From assembly GCF_900104765.1 (NCBI RefSeq), contig NZ_LT629737.1:1364001-1428000 (forward strand): DNA of 64,000 nucleotides, written 5' to 3'. The position numbers and the translations under genes were made by a program. Origin of the DNA: Gillisia sp. Hel1_33_143 (GTDB taxonomy: Bacteria > Bacteroidota > Bacteroidia > Flavobacteriales > Flavobacteriaceae). Shown here piece after piece: positions 18,070-26,725 of this stretch (position 1 is its first letter; the number at the start of each line of letters is the position of its first letter). Under the pieces are notes generated by a model that was not told the DNA's origin, did no database searches, and worked only from the letters and a program-made list of their open reading frames with translations.

Positions 18070-19323
18070 ATGCTGATTTATCTAAGGGTCTTAAAGGAAA
18101 GTTTTTATTTTGCTATTAATGCATTACGAAACAATAAGTTGCGAACCTTTCTATCGCTACTAGGCGTTACTATTGGGATTTTCTCGATTATTGCGGTTCT
18201 CGCTGCGGTAGATTCTTTAGAGCGAAATATCAAAGGAAGTTTGAGTTCTTTGGATAATAGCACCATTATTTTAATGCGATTCTCTTTTGGTCCTACAGAT
18301 ATTCCTCGTTGGAAAACTCAGCAATTTCCAGATGTTACTTATGATGAATATCAATATTTGAAACGAAGCATGCCAGATATGAAAGCGGCAAGTTTTGTAA
18401 TGAATGTGCCAAGAGAAACTTTAAAATATGGAGATAATACTGTTACCTCTGTAGATCTTGGTGCTATAACTAGCGAGTATTATGAGATTGAATCCTTACA
18501 ACTTGCAGAAGGTAGATTTTTTAACGAATCTGAATCTGTAAGTGGTTCTCCGGTAATTGTATTAGGAGATGAAATAGCTACCAATCTTTTTGGAGATCTA
18601 GATCCTTTAGGAAAGGAAATTAGGCTTTATGGTAGGAAGTTCTCTGTAATTGGCGTTCTTAAAAAAGAAGGAACCAGTCTTTTTGGAAATTCTAAAGATG
18701 GGCAGGTGTTTCTTCCAGTAAATATTACCAGAAGAATTTATGGCGATAATAACAAATCTACATTTCCACAGATCATCATCAAACCTGGTGAAGATGCAGA
18801 TAGTGCAGAGTTTATGGCCATTCTTACTCAGAAACTTCGAACGTATCGCGGCTTAAAACCAGATGAAATCAGCAATTTCTTTGTAAATCAGTTAAAAGGG
18901 CTTACAGATTTTATAGATAACATCACTGGGCAGATGAATTTTATTGGCTTAATTATTAGTGGCTTCTCTTTATTAGTGGGAGGTTTTGGAATAGCCAATA
19001 TTATGTTTGTTAGTGTAAAAGAAAGAACTAATCTTATAGGGATCCAAAAATCTCTAGGAGCAAAAAATAGATTCATCTTATCTCAATTTTTATTTGAAGC
19101 CGTGATATTGGCAGTTATTGGAGGTCTTATCGGCCTTTTCCTAGTATGGATAATTTCTATAGTTGCCTCGCAATTCACCGGAGAGTTTGAATTTGTACTT
19201 TCTCCTTGGAATATGTTCTTGGGGACCATCGTATCTGCTGTTATCGGACTGGTTTCAGGAATTATACCTGCTATCTCAGCATCTAAATTAGATCCGGTAG
19301 AAGCCATTAGAACAGGAATGTAG
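18070..19323 (+). CDS. MacB-like ABC transporter permease (FtsX/MacB_PCD)
   Basis: A 417-residue type VII ABC permease: one N-terminal helix (NNKLRTFLSLLGVTIGIFSII), a large periplasmic MacB_PCD domain (about residues 45-270), then three C-terminal helices of the FtsX domain (ISGFSLLVGGFGIANIMFVS, KERTNLIGIQKSLGA, LDPVEAIRTGM). Such permeases use mechanotransmission to drive outer-membrane export of peptides, lipoproteins or drugs. No ATPase gene is beside it in the window, so its nucleotide-binding partner must be encoded elsewhere. It is followed 17 bp later by a serine hydrolase. Confidence 0.9.
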   Translation: MLIYLRVLKESFYFAINALRNNKLRTFLSLLGVTIGIFSIIAVLAAVDSLERNIKGSLSSLDNSTIILMRFSFGPTDIPRWKTQQFPDVTYDEYQYLKRSMPDMKAASFVMNVPRETLKYGDNTVTSVDLGAITSEYYEIESLQLAEGRFFNESESVSGSPVIVLGDEIATNLFGDLDPLGKEIRLYGRKFSVIGVLKKEGTSLFGNSKDGQVFLPVNITRRIYGDNNKSTFPQIIIKPGEDADSAEFMAILTQKLRTYRGLKPDEISNFFVNQLKGLTDFIDNITGQMNFIGLIISGFSLLVGGFGIANIMFVSVKERTNLIGIQKSLGAKNRFILSQFLFEAVILAVIGGLIGLFLVWIISIVASQFTGEFEFVLSPWNMFLGTIVSAVIGLVSGIIPAISASKLDPVEAIRTGM

Positions 19324-19340
19324 CATTTTGATATTTTGAT

Positions 19341-20681
19341 ATGAAGAGATTATTTGTACTGGTTAGTTTTTTATTGATCGGATTTTCTACAATTGCACAA
19401 GAACTAAATACAGCTAAATTAGACAGCCTCTTTTCTTTGATCTCGTTAAAAGATAAAGCGATGGGTAGTTTTTCTATATTTCAAGATGGAGAAGAAATTT
19501 ATAAGCACTCCATAGGTTTTGAAGATATCTCCAAGAATGAACCCGCATCTCACTTAACTAGATATAGAATTGGCTCGGTAAGTAAAACATTTACAGCTGT
19601 CCTGTTTCTAAAACTAGTAGAAGAAGGAAAAGTAGGTTTAGAGACTACACTAGATAATTTTTATCCTGAGATTCCAAATGCACAAAATATTACTATGGAA
19701 TTCTTATTGGATCATCATAGTGGGTTATTTAATTATACCAGTCAGGATTCTTATATAAAATTAATGGAGTCTCCAAGATCTAAAGAAGAAATGCTGCAGC
19801 TATTTATAAAGAATGGTACCATCTTTAGTCCTGGAAGTAGGTTTCAATATTCTAATACCAACTATGCTTTATTAACTTTTATTATAGAAGATCTAGAAAA
19901 GCAAAATTTTGCAACTGTCTTAAAGGAAAGAATAACAAAGCCTTTGGGTTTAAAAAACACCTATTTTGGAGGGAAAATAATCTCTGCAAATAATGAAGCT
20001 TTTTCCTATAAAAAGAGAAGAGCGTGGATGCTTGAAACAGAAACTGATATGAGCAATGCGTTAGGTGCAGGAGGACTAGTTTCTACACCTACAGAAATTA
20101 ATACTTTTTTTACAGCTTTGTTCAATAACAAAGTATTGAAGGCTGAAACTCTAGAACAAATGATAGCTTTAAAAGATAGATACGGCCTCGGAATCTCAAG
20201 AATCCGTTTAGAGGATAAAGAAGGATTTGGACATAGTGGAGGGATTGATGGTTTTTCTGCTATAGGATATTATTTTCCGGAAGAAAAGCTTGCGTATTCA
20301 TTTGTTTTGAATGGCTTGGATATGAATTCAAGTGAATTGATAAAAGGGCCTCTGAGTATATATTTCCACAAAGATTATTCACTACCAGTATTTGAAATGG
20401 AATATAGAACAGATCTCAGTGATCTTCAATCTTATGAAGGCACTTATGCTTCTCCAATGTTACCAATAAAATTAGATGTTTTTATAGAAGACGGCTCTTT
20501 ACTCGTGCAAGGAACAAACCAACCCGCATTCATATTATATGCGGTAGATAAAGACAAGTTTAAGAATGACTTATTGAAACTGAAAATAGAATTTAAGCCT
20601 TCAGAAAGTAAATTAATACTTTCTCAAGGCGGAGGTATTTTTGAGCTTACTAAAGAAAAGGAAGTTATTGCTACAGAATAA
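19341..20681 (+). CDS. Secreted beta-lactamase-family serine hydrolase
   Basis: A 446-residue protein of the class C beta-lactamase/penicillin-binding fold with a Sec signal peptide (ending near TIAQ, residue 20). The catalytic SxxK is S79-V-S-K82; YSN in FQYSNTNYALL is the second motif and GHSGG the third (HxG type). A C-terminal lipocalin-like extension of about 110 residues follows. Members act as D-aminopeptidases, esterases or unspecific hydrolases, so the substrate cannot be named. It may form a two-gene unit with the upstream ABC permease. Confidence 0.87.
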   Translation: MKRLFVLVSFLLIGFSTIAQELNTAKLDSLFSLISLKDKAMGSFSIFQDGEEIYKHSIGFEDISKNEPASHLTRYRIGSVSKTFTAVLFLKLVEEGKVGLETTLDNFYPEIPNAQNITMEFLLDHHSGLFNYTSQDSYIKLMESPRSKEEMLQLFIKNGTIFSPGSRFQYSNTNYALLTFIIEDLEKQNFATVLKERITKPLGLKNTYFGGKIISANNEAFSYKKRRAWMLETETDMSNALGAGGLVSTPTEINTFFTALFNNKVLKAETLEQMIALKDRYGLGISRIRLEDKEGFGHSGGIDGFSAIGYYFPEEKLAYSFVLNGLDMNSSELIKGPLSIYFHKDYSLPVFEMEYRTDLSDLQSYEGTYASPMLPIKLDVFIEDGSLLVQGTNQPAFILYAVDKDKFKNDLLKLKIEFKPSESKLILSQGGGIFELTKEKEVIATE

Positions 20682-20706
20682 TAAGTTTATTAATTGTTAG
20701 TTAGAA

Positions 20707-20740
20707 GAAAAAGTTGCTAGAGAATATCGGCAACTTTTTC
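20707..20740. terminator. Bidirectional hairpin terminator overlapping the end of the fRMsr gene
   Basis: An 11-bp perfect stem (GAAAAAGTTGC ... GCAACTTTTTC) with a 12-base loop sits between the convergent serine hydrolase and fRMsr genes. One arm lies inside the fRMsr coding region and the loop holds its stop codon (20717-20719), so the last codons double as terminator. Confidence 0.75.
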
Positions 20741-21172
20741 ATTTACAAACTCTAAGAAGGCTTCGTCTTCAGCTGTAAACGGGTCTGGAGTATCAGAGTC
20801 TATATCTATTTGCCCAATATTCTCTCCATTCAAGAAAAGAGGTACTACTATTTCAGCTTTTACATGAATGCTGCAAGCAATGTAGTTGTCTTGAGCCTTT
20901 ACATCTGGCACCACAAAATTCTGGTTAGAAACTGCTACTTGCCCGCAAATACCTTTTCCAAATGGAATGATGGTATGATCTGTAGGTTCTCCGGCATAAG
21001 AGCTTAATTTTAATTCTTCTTTATCGCCATTTCTAAAATAAAAGCCTACCCATGTGTAATAAGAAACGTTCTCTTTTAGGAGCTCACAGACTTGAGTTAA
21101 TCTGTCTTCTACACTATTTACATCGTTATCTAAGATGCTTTCTACTTTTGGTCTTAATTCCTGTAATGACAT
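20717..21172 (-). CDS. msrC: Free methionine-(R)-sulfoxide reductase (GAF domain)
   Basis: A 151-residue single GAF-domain protein of the fRMsr (YebR/MsrC) family, which reduces free L-methionine-R-sulfoxide in the cytoplasm with thioredoxin. The two key cysteines are C76 (GKGICGQVAV) and C100 (NYIACSIHVKAEIVVPL); their 24-residue spacing equals that of C94 and C118 in the E. coli enzyme. The third E. coli cysteine (C84) has no counterpart here. An exact TAnnTTTG box lies 17 bp upstream of the ATG, and the gene ends inside a bidirectional terminator. Confidence 0.92.
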   Translation of the reverse strand: MSLQELRPKVESILDNDVNSVEDRLTQVCELLKENVSYYTWVGFYFRNGDKEELKLSSYAGEPTDHTIIPFGKGICGQVAVSNQNFVVPDVKAQDNYIACSIHVKAEIVVPLFLNGENIGQIDIDSDTPDPFTAEDEAFLEFVNEKVADIL

Positions 21173-21188
21173 AGCTACTATTTTTGTG

Positions 21189-21196
21189 CAAAAGTA
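21189..21196 (-). promoter_or_regulatory. -7 promoter element of the fRMsr gene
   Basis: On the minus strand this reads TACTTTTG, an exact TAnnTTTG, about 17 bp before the start codon. It stands back to back with the xrtF promoter 36 bp away. Confidence 0.55.
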
Positions 21197-21231
21197 TTTA
21201 AAAATTATTCAGAGAGGCTTTTCAAAATGTA

Positions 21232-21239
21232 TAAATTTG
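21232..21239 (+). promoter_or_regulatory. -7 promoter element of xrtF
   Basis: TAAATTTG matches TAnnTTTG. It sets the transcript start near 21245 and leaves a leader of about 14 bases before the TTG at 21259. That supports the TTG start, since the ATG at 21227 is upstream of the box and out of frame. Confidence 0.5.
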
Positions 21240-21258
21240 TTAAAATCAGATCCTTAAT

Positions 21259-21804
21259 TTGCTCCAGTTATTCAAAAAATACAAATCGGTTTTAAGGTTT
21301 ATCGTGATCTACCTAGGTAGCTACACAGTACTCTCTATGTTATACCATTTGTATCTGGTTTACTTTAAATCAGATTATTACTATCCAGACCCTGTTACGC
21401 ATTATGTTGCTAGGCTAAGTGAGCGGCTTATTAACATTTTTGGATATGATGCCATGATTACACCGCATCAAAAAGAGCTTTCTATGAAGCTTATTGTAAA
21501 CGAGGTGTATCTGGCTAGAATTGTAGAAGGTTGCAATGCTGTAAGTGTTATGATCTTATTTACTTCTTTCATTCTAGCTTTCTTCGGAAGGTGGAAGATT
21601 ACCCTACTATATATCGTTTTTGGTTGTTTATGTATCTCTGTCATGAATATTGCAAGAATTGCGGTGTTAGCAGCAGGATTATATGAGTTTCCAGAAAATT
21701 CGGATTTCTTACACAGTGTAATTTTTCCGTTAATTATTTATGGGACCGTTTTTATTCTTTGGGTATTATGGGCCAGATTATTCTCTAAATATCAGAATTT
21801 ATGA
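21259..21804 (+). CDS. xrtF: Exosortase family protein XrtF
   Basis: A 181-residue polytopic inner-membrane transpeptidase of the exosortase F type found in Bacteroidota. The exosortase triad is visible: C92 in VEGCNAVSVM, R133 in NIARIAVL and H152 in FLHSVIFP. Exosortases cut C-terminal sorting signals of exported proteins. The start is TTG; no in-frame ATG exists upstream, and the promoter box supports the position. It overlaps the partner gene by 4 bases (ATGA). No protein in the window shows an obvious C-terminal sorting signal for it. Confidence 0.9.
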   Translation: MLQLFKKYKSVLRFIVIYLGSYTVLSMLYHLYLVYFKSDYYYPDPVTHYVARLSERLINIFGYDAMITPHQKELSMKLIVNEVYLARIVEGCNAVSVMILFTSFILAFFGRWKITLLYIVFGCLCISVMNIARIAVLAAGLYEFPENSDFLHSVIFPLIIYGTVFILWVLWARLFSKYQNL

Positions 21805-22268
21805 AAATGAGATATCGATTTATAGGAATAAGCTTGTTGACAGGATTGTTGGTGCTTATAAAATTTTATGAAGAATCTCTTTTTTATGATCCTTTAATAG
21901 ATTTCTACGAGTTAGCATACCTTCATAATGGAGAACCGCAATTTGAACTTCCACGCTTACTTATTAATTTGAGTATGAGATTTTGGTTGAATACCCTTAT
22001 TTCTTTAGGGATTCTTTATGTCGCATTTTTTGAAAAGAGCATCGTGAAGTTTTCACTATTCTTATTTCTGATATTATTTATTTTAGGCATAGGTGCATTT
22101 ATATATGAGCTTCTAAATTTCCATAATGGGAATTACATGGGGCTTTTCTATGTGCGTAGATTCTTGATCCATCCAATTTTCCTTTTAATTTTACTTCCGG
22201 CTTTCTATTATCAGCGACTTAAAAGCAGAAGAAAGAAGAAAAGAATATCTTCAATTATGAATGCCTGA
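21801..22268 (+). CDS. Exosortase F system-associated membrane protein
   Basis: A 155-residue protein with four predicted helices and a short loop rich in aromatic and acidic residues after the first helix (FYEESLFYDPLIDFYEL). It is recognised mainly by its invariable place directly after xrtF, with a 4-base ATGA overlap, in Flavobacteriaceae. The C-terminal tail is strongly basic (KSRRKKKR) and thus probably cytoplasmic. Its molecular role in exosortase F function is not known. Confidence 0.82.
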   Translation: MKMRYRFIGISLLTGLLVLIKFYEESLFYDPLIDFYELAYLHNGEPQFELPRLLINLSMRFWLNTLISLGILYVAFFEKSIVKFSLFLFLILFILGIGAFIYELLNFHNGNYMGLFYVRRFLIHPIFLLILLPAFYYQRLKSRRKKKRISSIMNA

Positions 22269-22302
22269 AGACTAAAGAATCATTTAGAAAATTTGGATTG
22301 AG

Positions 22303-22331
22303 TTGATTATAGAAAATAATCCTTATTTTTG
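22303..22331 (+). promoter_or_regulatory. Promoter (-33 TTG, -7 TATTTTTG) of the HYC_CC_PP gene
   Basis: TTG at 22303-22305 and TATTTTTG at 22324-22331, separated by 18 bp, fit the Bacteroidota promoter. The ATG at 22338 begins only 6 bases after the -7 box, so the transcript may have practically no leader. Confidence 0.55.
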
Positions 22332-22337
22332 TAATTA

Positions 22338-22751
22338 ATGAAAAACGCAGTAAGCAATATTATTTCTTTAGTAATGGCCTTTTTGGTGCTGTTCTCTACC
22401 TTCTCTTTTACGGTAGATCAGCATTATTGTGGCGATTTCTTAGTAGATACTGCAGTTTTCTCTCGTGCCGAATCTTGCGGAATGGAGATGAAATCTTCTT
22501 CTAACCACGACGCAGATCTTTTAGCAGCAGATTGCTGCCATAATAACAAAGTAGAAGTTGCCGGTCAAAACGAATTGAAGATCTCTTTTGATTCTTTAGA
22601 GTTCGGTCAACAAATATTCCTTTCTACATTTACCTATTCTTACCTTACCTTATTTGAAGGATTGCCAAGTGAGGTAACTCCTTTTAAAGATTACTCCCCG
22701 CCCTTGCTGGTGGCCGACATCCAAATTTTGGATCAGGTATTCCTTATTTGA
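22338..22751 (+). CDS. HYC_CC_PP family protein (possible copper-associated envelope protein)
   Basis: A 137-residue exported protein with an N-terminal signal (MKNAVSNIISLVMAFLVLFS). It shows the three marks that name this Bacteroidota family: HYC (TVDQHYCGDF), CC (AADCCHNNK) and PP (DYSPPLL). The Cys and His residues are good candidates for metal binding, and the gene stands directly before the CusA-type pump at the edge of the copper island. A role in copper handling is inference from context. Its own promoter abuts the start codon. Confidence 0.8.
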   Translation: MKNAVSNIISLVMAFLVLFSTFSFTVDQHYCGDFLVDTAVFSRAESCGMEMKSSSNHDADLLAADCCHNNKVEVAGQNELKISFDSLEFGQQIFLSTFTYSYLTLFEGLPSEVTPFKDYSPPLLVADIQILDQVFLI

Positions 22752-22878
22752 TCAAATAATTTTCTAGTTATGAGATGCTTCTGTCATAGTAGCAGCTCTT
22801 AAAGTATTTGTGCGCTTAAATATTTCGGTTTAAGCTGAAGTCAAATATATTTTTCTGAAAATTATTTATTCTGAATTT

Positions 22879-24915
22879 ATGTTCAATAAACTTATTAAGT
22901 ATTTTCTCTATAACAGGTTGGTAACGGTATTGTTGCTAATCTTTGTGATTGGTTGGGGTTTAGTAACAACTCCTTTCAATTGGAATACAGGTTTTCTTCC
23001 TAAAGATCCTGTGCCTGTAGATGCTATTCCAGATATTGGAGAGAACCAACAAATTGTATTTACAGAATGGCCTGGGCGTTCTCCTCAAGATATTGAAGAC
23101 CAGATCACCTATCCGCTAACCACTACTTTATTAGGGATCTCCGGAGTAAAATCTATTAGAAGTACCTCGATGTTCGGGTTTTCCAGCATTTATATCATTT
23201 TTAATGAAGATGTAGAATTTTACTGGTCTCGTTCTCGAGTTCTAGAAAAGTTAAATTCGCTTCAACAAGGTTTGTTACCGCCCTCTGTTTCTCCAACTTT
23301 AGGGCCCGATGCTACGGCCTTAGGCCAAGTATATTGGTATACTCTGGAAGGTAGAGATCCAGAAGGAAAGGTTACCGGAGGTTGGGATCTTCACGAACTG
23401 AGAAAGGTGCAGGATTATTACGTGAAATTAGGACTTAGTTCTGCTCAGGGAGTTTCAGAAGTGGCTTCGGTAGGAGGTTATGTTCAGGAATATCAAATAG
23501 ATGTAAATCCAGATGCCTTAAAAGCTTACAATATTGGATTAGATCAGGTAATGATGGCAGTAAAGAATTCCAATAGGGATATTGGAGCCAAAACGCTTGA
23601 GATCAATAAAGTTGAGTATTTAGTACGCGGATTAGGATATATAAAATCTGTTGAAGATATAGAGAATACCGTAGTTTCTCAGGTAGAGAATAAACCAATT
23701 CTTATAAGAGATCTAGGTGTGGTTCATCTTGGCCCGGAACAGAGACGTGGAGTTTTAGATAAAGGTGGAGCAGAAGTAGTTGGAGGAGTCGTGGTGGCGC
23801 GTTATGGTTCTAATCCGCTTCAGGTTATCAAGAATACTAAGGAAAAAATTAAAGAAATCTCTGCAGGTTTGCCTCAAAAAACTTTGGCAGATGGAACTAT
23901 AAGTAAACTTACCATTGTTCCATTCTACGATAGAACAGAACTTATAAATGAAACTGTTGGAACATTAGAAAAAGCGCTTTCACATGAAATTCTAATCAGT
24001 ATAATCGTGATCATTGTTTTGGTTTTAAATCTTCGCGCCTCTATTTTAATTTCGAGTTTATTGCCGGTTGCGGTGCTCATCACATTTATCGCCATGCGAT
24101 ATTTTGGTGTAGACGCCAACGTAGTAGCGCTTTCAGGAATTGCTATTGCTATAGGGGTTATGGTAGATGTGGGAATCGTATTCGTAGAGAATACTATCAG
24201 GTATTTGGAGATGCCGGAAAATAAAGATGCTAAAGGAGAAAGATTATTAAAGCTCATCAAAAAAGCAACTATTGAAGTTGCTCCTGCAGTCACAACAGCA
24301 TTAGCTACAACTATAGTAAGTTTTATTCCGGTTTTCTTTATGGAGCATGCCGAAGGGAAACTTTTTAGACCTCTGGCTTTCACTAAAACATTTGCCTTAG
24401 GAGCCGCATTTCTTATCGGGATTTTTGTCTTGCCAATGCTCTCTTATTTTGTTTTCAATTTACGAATTCATAGAGATAAGGTCGCGAGAATATGGAATAT
24501 TGCATTGATTGTTATCGGTCTTTTCTTAGCGATATACTTCAGTTTCTGGTTGCCATTAGCTTTAGTAGTAATTGGAATTATAAAACTTGTAGAATATAAA
24601 AACCCTCAATTTTTAGGTAGGTATTCCAACCTGATCACTATCATCATAATTCTTGCAGTTACTCTTTTCTTTTTAACTCAGGAATGGATGCCATTAGGTT
24701 TTCAGAACTCACAATTTGAGAATTATCTGTTTGTAATTGTTTTACTGGCTTTTACACTTACAGTGTTAATGGGAATTGTAAAATTCTATCAATCTATTTT
24801 GAATTGGTGTTTGCTGAATAAAGGCAAGTTTCTATTGGTTCCAATACTTACAATTTTCTTCGGAATACTGATATGGTTAGGCTTTCCGAAGATATTTGGA
24901 TTTGGTGCCGACTGA
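22879..24915 (+). CDS. CusA-type RND permease, N-terminal portion (678 residues, ends at in-frame TGA)
   Basis: Contains the first transmembrane helix, the first periplasmic porter half (NQQIVFTEWPGRSPQDIEDQ, typical of the heavy-metal HAE1/HME group), helices 2-6 with the proton-relay region (ALSGIAIAIGVMVDVGIVFVEN) and an extra hydrophobic insert (about residues 530-670) with several additional helices, which makes the whole protein longer than the usual 1040 residues. Helices 4-6 and the insert are intact, so the fragment could still insert in the membrane, but it cannot form a pump alone. Confidence 0.7.
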   Translation: MFNKLIKYFLYNRLVTVLLLIFVIGWGLVTTPFNWNTGFLPKDPVPVDAIPDIGENQQIVFTEWPGRSPQDIEDQITYPLTTTLLGISGVKSIRSTSMFGFSSIYIIFNEDVEFYWSRSRVLEKLNSLQQGLLPPSVSPTLGPDATALGQVYWYTLEGRDPEGKVTGGWDLHELRKVQDYYVKLGLSSAQGVSEVASVGGYVQEYQIDVNPDALKAYNIGLDQVMMAVKNSNRDIGAKTLEINKVEYLVRGLGYIKSVEDIENTVVSQVENKPILIRDLGVVHLGPEQRRGVLDKGGAEVVGGVVVARYGSNPLQVIKNTKEKIKEISAGLPQKTLADGTISKLTIVPFYDRTELINETVGTLEKALSHEILISIIVIIVLVLNLRASILISSLLPVAVLITFIAMRYFGVDANVVALSGIAIAIGVMVDVGIVFVENTIRYLEMPENKDAKGERLLKLIKKATIEVAPAVTTALATTIVSFIPVFFMEHAEGKLFRPLAFTKTFALGAAFLIGIFVLPMLSYFVFNLRIHRDKVARIWNIALIVIGLFLAIYFSFWLPLALVVIGIIKLVEYKNPQFLGRYSNLITIIIILAVTLFFLTQEWMPLGFQNSQFENYLFVIVLLAFTLTVLMGIVKFYQSILNWCLLNKGKFLLVPILTIFFGILIWLGFPKIFGFGAD

Positions 24916-24963
24916 TTTAATAAAATAGGCTGGAATGTAAGAACTACTTCAGTTTGGACCGGA

Positions 24964-26721
24964 ATGAGCAACACTTTTCCCGGAGTTGGGAAAGAATTTA
25001 TGCCATCTCTAAATGAAGGTAGTTTTTTATTAATGCCCACAGCCATGCCACATGCAGGGATAGAAGCTTCAAAAAACACCTTACAAAGATTAGATATAGC
25101 GGTTGCAGATATTCCTGAAATTGAAATGGCAGTAGGAAAAATGGGGCGAATTGAAAGTGCCTTAGATCCTGCGCCTATCTCTATGTTCGAGAACATCATC
25201 AACTACAAACCGGAATATATACTATCTGAAGATGGAGAGATGATGAAGTTTAAAGTTGATGATAAAGACAGATTTATCACCAAAACAAAAGATTCATTAT
25301 CTAATGAAGCTGCAATTTCAGCAAGAATTAGCAAGCAGGATTTAATAGAAGATGAGGATGGGGAATATTTTAGAAACTGGAGAGTGCAGATACAATCGCC
25401 AGACGATATTTGGGATGAAATTGTAAAACGCACCAATCTTCCGGGAGTTACCTCAGCACCAAAATTACAGCCTATAGAAACAAGGTTGGTAATGTTGCAA
25501 ACTGGAATGCGAGCACCCATGGGAATTAAAGTTTATGGGCCGGACCTTCAAACCATACAGGAATTTGGATTTAAGTTGGAAGCGCTTTTAAAAGAAGTTC
25601 CTTCGGTTAAGAAAGAAGCTGTTTTTGCCGATAGAATTGTAGGGAAACCTTATTTGGAAATCAAAATTGATAGAAATGCAATTGCCCGATATGGTTTGAG
25701 TATAGAAGATGTTCAGCAAACTTTGGAAACGGCTGTCGGTGGTATGGAAATTACCAGCACTGTAGAAGGGAGGGAGCGTTTTCCTGTAAGAGTTAGATAT
25801 CCAAGAGAACTTAGAGATGATCCTGAAAGTATCAAGAAAATATTGGTGCCAACGAGAACAGGAGCTCAAATTCCGTTAGGGGAACTGGCAGATCTTAATT
25901 ATACCAGAGGTCCGCAAATGATTAAGAGTGAAGACACCTTTTTGGTAGGTTATGTGCTGTTCGATAAAAAAGATGATTTTGCTGAGGTGAATGTCGTTAA
26001 CGATGCTCAAGCGCTTATTCAGCAGAAAATAGATTCTGGAGAGCTTGTGGTTCCAGCAGGAGTGAGTTATAAATTCTCTGGAAATTATGAAAATCAGGTG
26101 CGTGCGGTGAAGAGATTGGCGATAGTTATCCCTATAAGTTTGGTTATAATTTTCTTGTTGTTATACTTTCAGTTTAAAACCGTAATCGCTTCTACCATAC
26201 ATTTTTCCGGAGTATTTGTGGCCTTTGCAGGTGGATTTATCATGATCTGGCTTTATGGGCAAACGTGGTTTATGGACTTTGCCATTTCAGGAATGAATAT
26301 GCGAGATCTTTTCCAAATGCATACCATCAACTTAAGTGTTGCAGTATGGGTTGGATTTATTGCGCTTTTCGGAATTGCAACAGACGATGGAGTGCTGATG
26401 GGAACTTATATACATCAGGTTTTTGAGCGTAAAAATCCGAAAACAGTAAAAGAAGTAAGAGAGGCAGTAATGGAAGCCGGATTAAAGAGGGTTCGCCCCG
26501 CAATGATGACTACAGCGGTGACGATCATCGCCTTATTTCCTGTGCTAACTTCTACAGGAAAAGGAGCAGATATAATGGTGCCAATGGCAATTCCAATTGT
26601 TGGAGGAATGATCATACAGATCATGACCATTTTTGTAGTTCCGGTATTACAAGCTTACTGGAGAGAATCTGTAGTTAAAAAGGAAGAACAACAAAATCTA
26701 TCAACTAATAATGAACTTTAA
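24964..26721 (+). CDS. CusA-type RND permease, C-terminal portion (585 residues)
   Basis: Holds the second porter half (GKEFMPSLNEGSFLLMPTAMPHAG, then RIESALDPAPISM), the docking part, and the last helices (IPISLVIIFLLLYFQF; ATDDGVLMGTYIHQVFE; RPAMMTTAVTIIALFPVL). It corresponds to everything after the TGA at 24913; ATG 24964 is the first in-frame Met, 48 bp after the stop. Its C-terminus overlaps the possible first start of the TolC-like gene. If translated by restart it would complement the N-terminal half. Confidence 0.7.
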   Translation: MSNTFPGVGKEFMPSLNEGSFLLMPTAMPHAGIEASKNTLQRLDIAVADIPEIEMAVGKMGRIESALDPAPISMFENIINYKPEYILSEDGEMMKFKVDDKDRFITKTKDSLSNEAAISARISKQDLIEDEDGEYFRNWRVQIQSPDDIWDEIVKRTNLPGVTSAPKLQPIETRLVMLQTGMRAPMGIKVYGPDLQTIQEFGFKLEALLKEVPSVKKEAVFADRIVGKPYLEIKIDRNAIARYGLSIEDVQQTLETAVGGMEITSTVEGRERFPVRVRYPRELRDDPESIKKILVPTRTGAQIPLGELADLNYTRGPQMIKSEDTFLVGYVLFDKKDDFAEVNVVNDAQALIQQKIDSGELVVPAGVSYKFSGNYENQVRAVKRLAIVIPISLVIIFLLLYFQFKTVIASTIHFSGVFVAFAGGFIMIWLYGQTWFMDFAISGMNMRDLFQMHTINLSVAVWVGFIALFGIATDDGVLMGTYIHQVFERKNPKTVKEVREAVMEAGLKRVRPAMMTTAVTIIALFPVLTSTGKGADIMVPMAIPIVGGMIIQIMTIFVVPVLQAYWRESVVKKEEQQNLSTNNEL

Positions 26722-26725
26722 GAAG

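Larger units (their letters stand above)
22879..26721 (+). pseudogene. cusA: CusA/CzcA-type RND metal efflux pump, interrupted by an in-frame TGA
   Basis: Read through, this is one frame of 1281 codons for a heavy-metal RND permease, broken only by TGA at 24913-24915 (codon 679); the frame is unchanged on both sides and the protein continues FNKIGWNVRTTSVWTG without loss. One base change from TGG (Trp) would explain it. Possible readings are recent nonsense mutation, sequencing error, readthrough, or two-subunit expression by restart at the ATG 24964. I see no SECIS-like hairpin after the TGA. The two halves are listed separately. Confidence 0.75.

Noticed and set aside
24913-24960. Selenocysteine recoding at the TGA in the pump gene
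   Set aside because: No hairpin of SECIS type follows the codon, and RND pumps are not known selenoproteins; a Trp codon change is simpler.
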